Positions 62,130-64,000 of a stretch of DNA of 64,000 nucleotides are shown in pieces. The first letter of the stretch is position 1. The number at the start of each line of letters is the position of its first letter. Below the pieces are notes generated by a model. The model saw nothing but the letters and a program-made list of their open reading frames with translations, searched no databases and was not told where the DNA came from. This DNA comes from Tersicoccus sp. Bi-70. GTDB taxonomy: Bacteria > Actinomycetota > Actinomycetes > Actinomycetales > Micrococcaceae. The position numbers and the translations under genes were made by a program. The stretch is taken from contig NZ_MIEU01000014.1 of the NCBI RefSeq assembly GCF_001968825.1, positions 186,001-250,000 on the forward strand, in the 5' to 3' direction.

Positions 62130-63838
62130 CGCCCGTCCTCGCCGGGGTGGGAAGACGGCGTGACGTCGGGGGCCTGAGCGGGTGCCGCGGCGATCGCGTC
62201 AGGTGCGGCGGCCTCGCCGGGAACGCCGTCGCCCTCGCGAGCCCGCGACGTCGGCGGCGTCCGCAGCATCCACTGCTCCGGACCGGCGAGCCGCCGGGCG
62301 CGGGCGGCACGCTCGGCCTGGTCGGTGAAGAGGCGGCGGGCCGTGTCGACGGCCAGGTGCGGCACCACGGGCTTGACCGGGCCGGACGTGGAGTGCAGCA
62401 GCACGTGCGCCAGGCCGAGCCGACGCTGCAGCGGCCCCTGCTGCAGCGCGAGGGACTGCGTGCGCTCGTGCGGGACGACGCCGAGGCGGTGGGTGAGCCG
62501 GCCGCTGCGGACGAGCAGGGCGGTCTCGGTGTGCCGGTACCCGTTGCGTCGGAAGGCGAGCGGGTCGAGCCAGCGCGAGCGGGACGGCGAGGCGACGAAG
62601 CCCTCCGCGGTCCCGGCGCCGCGCACTCCGGCGCGGAAGACGGCCACCGGGTCCTCGACGCCCGGGTGCGGCAGCACGAGGGCGAGCACCGCGAGGACCT
62701 CGTCGAACGTGCCGACCGGCAGCAGCACGGTGCGGGCGTTCTGCTCGCGGCCGGCCGTGCCGTACCCGGCGACGTTCATCTCGACGCGGTGCCAGCCGAA
62801 CGGCCGCCAGAACAGCGGTGCGTGCACGGACACGGCCTGGACCCGGCCGGGCGGCACCGTCTGGGCGTGCGTCTCCAGCAGCCCGTAGTGCAGCCGGACC
62901 CCGTCGGCCGAGTGGGCGACACGGAAGTTGAAGCTGCGGGTGAAGAAGGCCCAGTAGGCGGTGGCCGCGCCGAAGACCACGGGGATCACGGCGGCCACGG
63001 CGAACGGCTCGCCGCTGATGACGGCCGGCAGCAGGGCGACGACGGCCGCGCCGAGCAGCCACACCGTGACACCGGAGAGCACGGCCGCGCCGAGCACCCG
63101 TTGCGGCGGGACGGTGAGCACCGGCCGTTCGGGCGCCGAGGCGATGACGCCGGGGTGCTCCGTCGACCCGCGGACGCCCGCGGCCCGGCCGAGGATCGTG
63201 GCCCGCAGCTGCTCCGCCTCGTCGAGCCGGAGGAACGACAGGCGCATGGCGGCGTGGCCGGCGTCCGCCACCTCGAACTTCAACTCGGCCAGCCGCAGCA
63301 GCCGGGCCACGAGCGGTTGGTTGATGTCGATGGCCTGCACCCGGTCCAGCCGCGCCTGCCGGTTCTGCCGCACCAGGACGCCGGAGTTGATCCGCACGTG
63401 GTCCTCGGTCACCTGGTAGCGGGTGAACCACCAGCTGGCGAAGAAGACCGCGAGGATGACGACGAGCGGCACGACGGCGAAGAGCACGATGACCCAGATC
63501 GGCAGCCCCTCCGCGCCCCGCCGGTGCGACGAGGACGGATCCGCCATCGAGCCGATCGCGTTCTGCAGCCAGTCGCGGCCGAACACGACGTAGAACGCGA
63601 CGAGGGCGAGCCAGCCACGCACGAGAGGGGACGCCGGGTGCACCCGGTGCCACGTCTGCGGGGCGTCGATGCCCCCACGCACCGGCTCAGCCGAGAGCGG
63701 CGGCCCCGGTTGGGCTCCTCCCGGCACCGGTGCCCCCGACCCGGAACCGGCATCCCGCCGGCCGACGGGGGTGGCGGACGCGACCGGACCCCGGGCGGGG
63801 GCATCCCCGCGGACGGCGCCCGGCTCGTTCGCGGTCAC
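62126..63838 (-). CDS. PH-domain membrane protein, YdbT-like
   Basis: A 570-residue protein with a Pro/Gly/Ala-rich N-terminal tail (1-55), a helix pair (about 72-90, 112-137) and three bacterial PH (bPH2/DUF304) modules. Module text includes RYQVTEDHVRINSGVLVRQNRQARLDRVQAIDINQP, FRVAHSADGVRLHYGLLE and TETALLVRSGRLTHRLGVVPHERTQSL; a second helix pair lies at about 250-300. This is the YdbT architecture and partners the smaller YdbS-like gene upstream. GTG 63838 overlaps its stop. Function in the envelope is unknown. Confidence 0.88.
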   Translation of the reverse strand: MTANEPGAVRGDAPARGPVASATPVGRRDAGSGSGAPVPGGAQPGPPLSAEPVRGGIDAPQTWHRVHPASPLVRGWLALVAFYVVFGRDWLQNAIGSMADPSSSHRRGAEGLPIWVIVLFAVVPLVVILAVFFASWWFTRYQVTEDHVRINSGVLVRQNRQARLDRVQAIDINQPLVARLLRLAELKFEVADAGHAAMRLSFLRLDEAEQLRATILGRAAGVRGSTEHPGVIASAPERPVLTVPPQRVLGAAVLSGVTVWLLGAAVVALLPAVISGEPFAVAAVIPVVFGAATAYWAFFTRSFNFRVAHSADGVRLHYGLLETHAQTVPPGRVQAVSVHAPLFWRPFGWHRVEMNVAGYGTAGREQNARTVLLPVGTFDEVLAVLALVLPHPGVEDPVAVFRAGVRGAGTAEGFVASPSRSRWLDPLAFRRNGYRHTETALLVRSGRLTHRLGVVPHERTQSLALQQGPLQRRLGLAHVLLHSTSGPVKPVVPHLAVDTARRLFTDQAERAARARRLAGPEQWMLRTPPTSRAREGDGVPGEAAAPDAIAAAPAQAPDVTPSSHPGEDGR

Positions 63839-64000
63839 AGGCCCGCCAGCCTCGCCTCACCGCGGGCGGACAGCGCCTCACGCAGCCGGGCGGCCTCGTC
63901 GGCCGGCAGCCCCGGGATCGCGGCGTCCGTCCCGGCCGACGCGGTGTGCAGCTTGATGCCGGCCATGCCGAGCATCCGGTCGATCGGGCCGGCCTGCACG
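63835..64000 (-). CDS. PH-domain protein, YdbS-like, 5' part outside window
   Basis: The minus strand from base 64000 is open for 54 codons to a TGA at 63837-63835. The text GPIDRMLGMAGIKLHTASAG, then IPGLPADEAARLREAL, is the typical C-terminus of a YdbS-like bPH2 protein. Its stop overlaps the GTG of the YdbT-like gene by four bases, the usual pairing. Confidence 0.8.
   Translation of the reverse strand, partial: VQAGPIDRMLGMAGIKLHTASAGTDAAIPGLPADEAARLREALSARGEARLAGL

Overview
The window is very GC-rich and carries actinobacterial markers: Lsr2, DisA next to RadA, ClpC with two N-terminal repeats, an MT0933-type small antitoxin-like protein, a mycothiol-type ArsC relative and the short actinobacterial ArgA. 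Gene content and order (PH-domain pair, DUF2520, lysS, lsr2, clpC, radA, disA) suggest a Micrococcales organism, probably Micrococcaceae or a close relative. The species cannot be named from the sequence. No insertion sequence, prophage, CRISPR array or rRNA was seen, and the only RNA gene found is tRNA-Lys(TTT).

Layout. 1-3.4 kb: membrane protein fragment, acylphosphatase, a frameshifted FetB-like permease, a RIO-type kinase and a DJ-1/PfpI protein. 3.7-14.1 kb: a sugar regulon made of an ABC importer whose binding-protein gene is frameshifted, a ROK regulator, and a divergent five-gene catabolic operon with two TIM-barrel isomerases, two Gfo/Idh/MocA dehydrogenases and an amidohydrolase. 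14.2-18.7 kb: a truncated ECF sigma factor, a 16-bp tandem repeat, an HSL-type esterase, a RecQ-phosphoribosyltransferase fusion and an ArsC-like protein. 18.7-27.4 kb: AzlCD exporter, DUF969-DUF979-DUF2891 operon, copper operon copB-csoR-SDR and a YbfB-type MFS protein.

27.5-34.5 kb: tRNA-Lys, then a 5-oxoprolinase-type operon (DUF2848, PxpA, fused PxpBC, small protein). Next to it are an MHS-type transporter, a FadR-type GntR regulator and a nitrilase-family hydrolase. Identical operator-like sites sit in both divergent promoter regions. 34.5-42.9 kb: two actinobacterial proteins of unknown function, then low-affinity phosphate uptake (DUF47-Pit) facing the high-affinity pstSCAB operon, which has a PHO box.

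43-48.7 kb: FUSC-type membrane protein, radA, disA, a secreted or anchored protein and mutY. 48.8-55.3 kb: PTS-dependent dihydroxyacetone kinase dhaKLM (DhaM fused to HPr), small stress-type proteins (CsbD, MT0933-like, YtxH-like), argA and an S9 peptidase. 55.5-64 kb: clpC, lsr2, a 54-residue membrane protein, lysS, an MDMPI/DinB-like protein, DUF2520 and two PH-domain membrane proteins, the last cut by the window edge.

Two features recur. Many genes begin 6-8 bases after a -10-like hexamer with no leader, so leaderless transcription looks common. Two genes (fetB-like, sugar-binding protein) each carry a one-base frameshift that is either real decay or sequence error.
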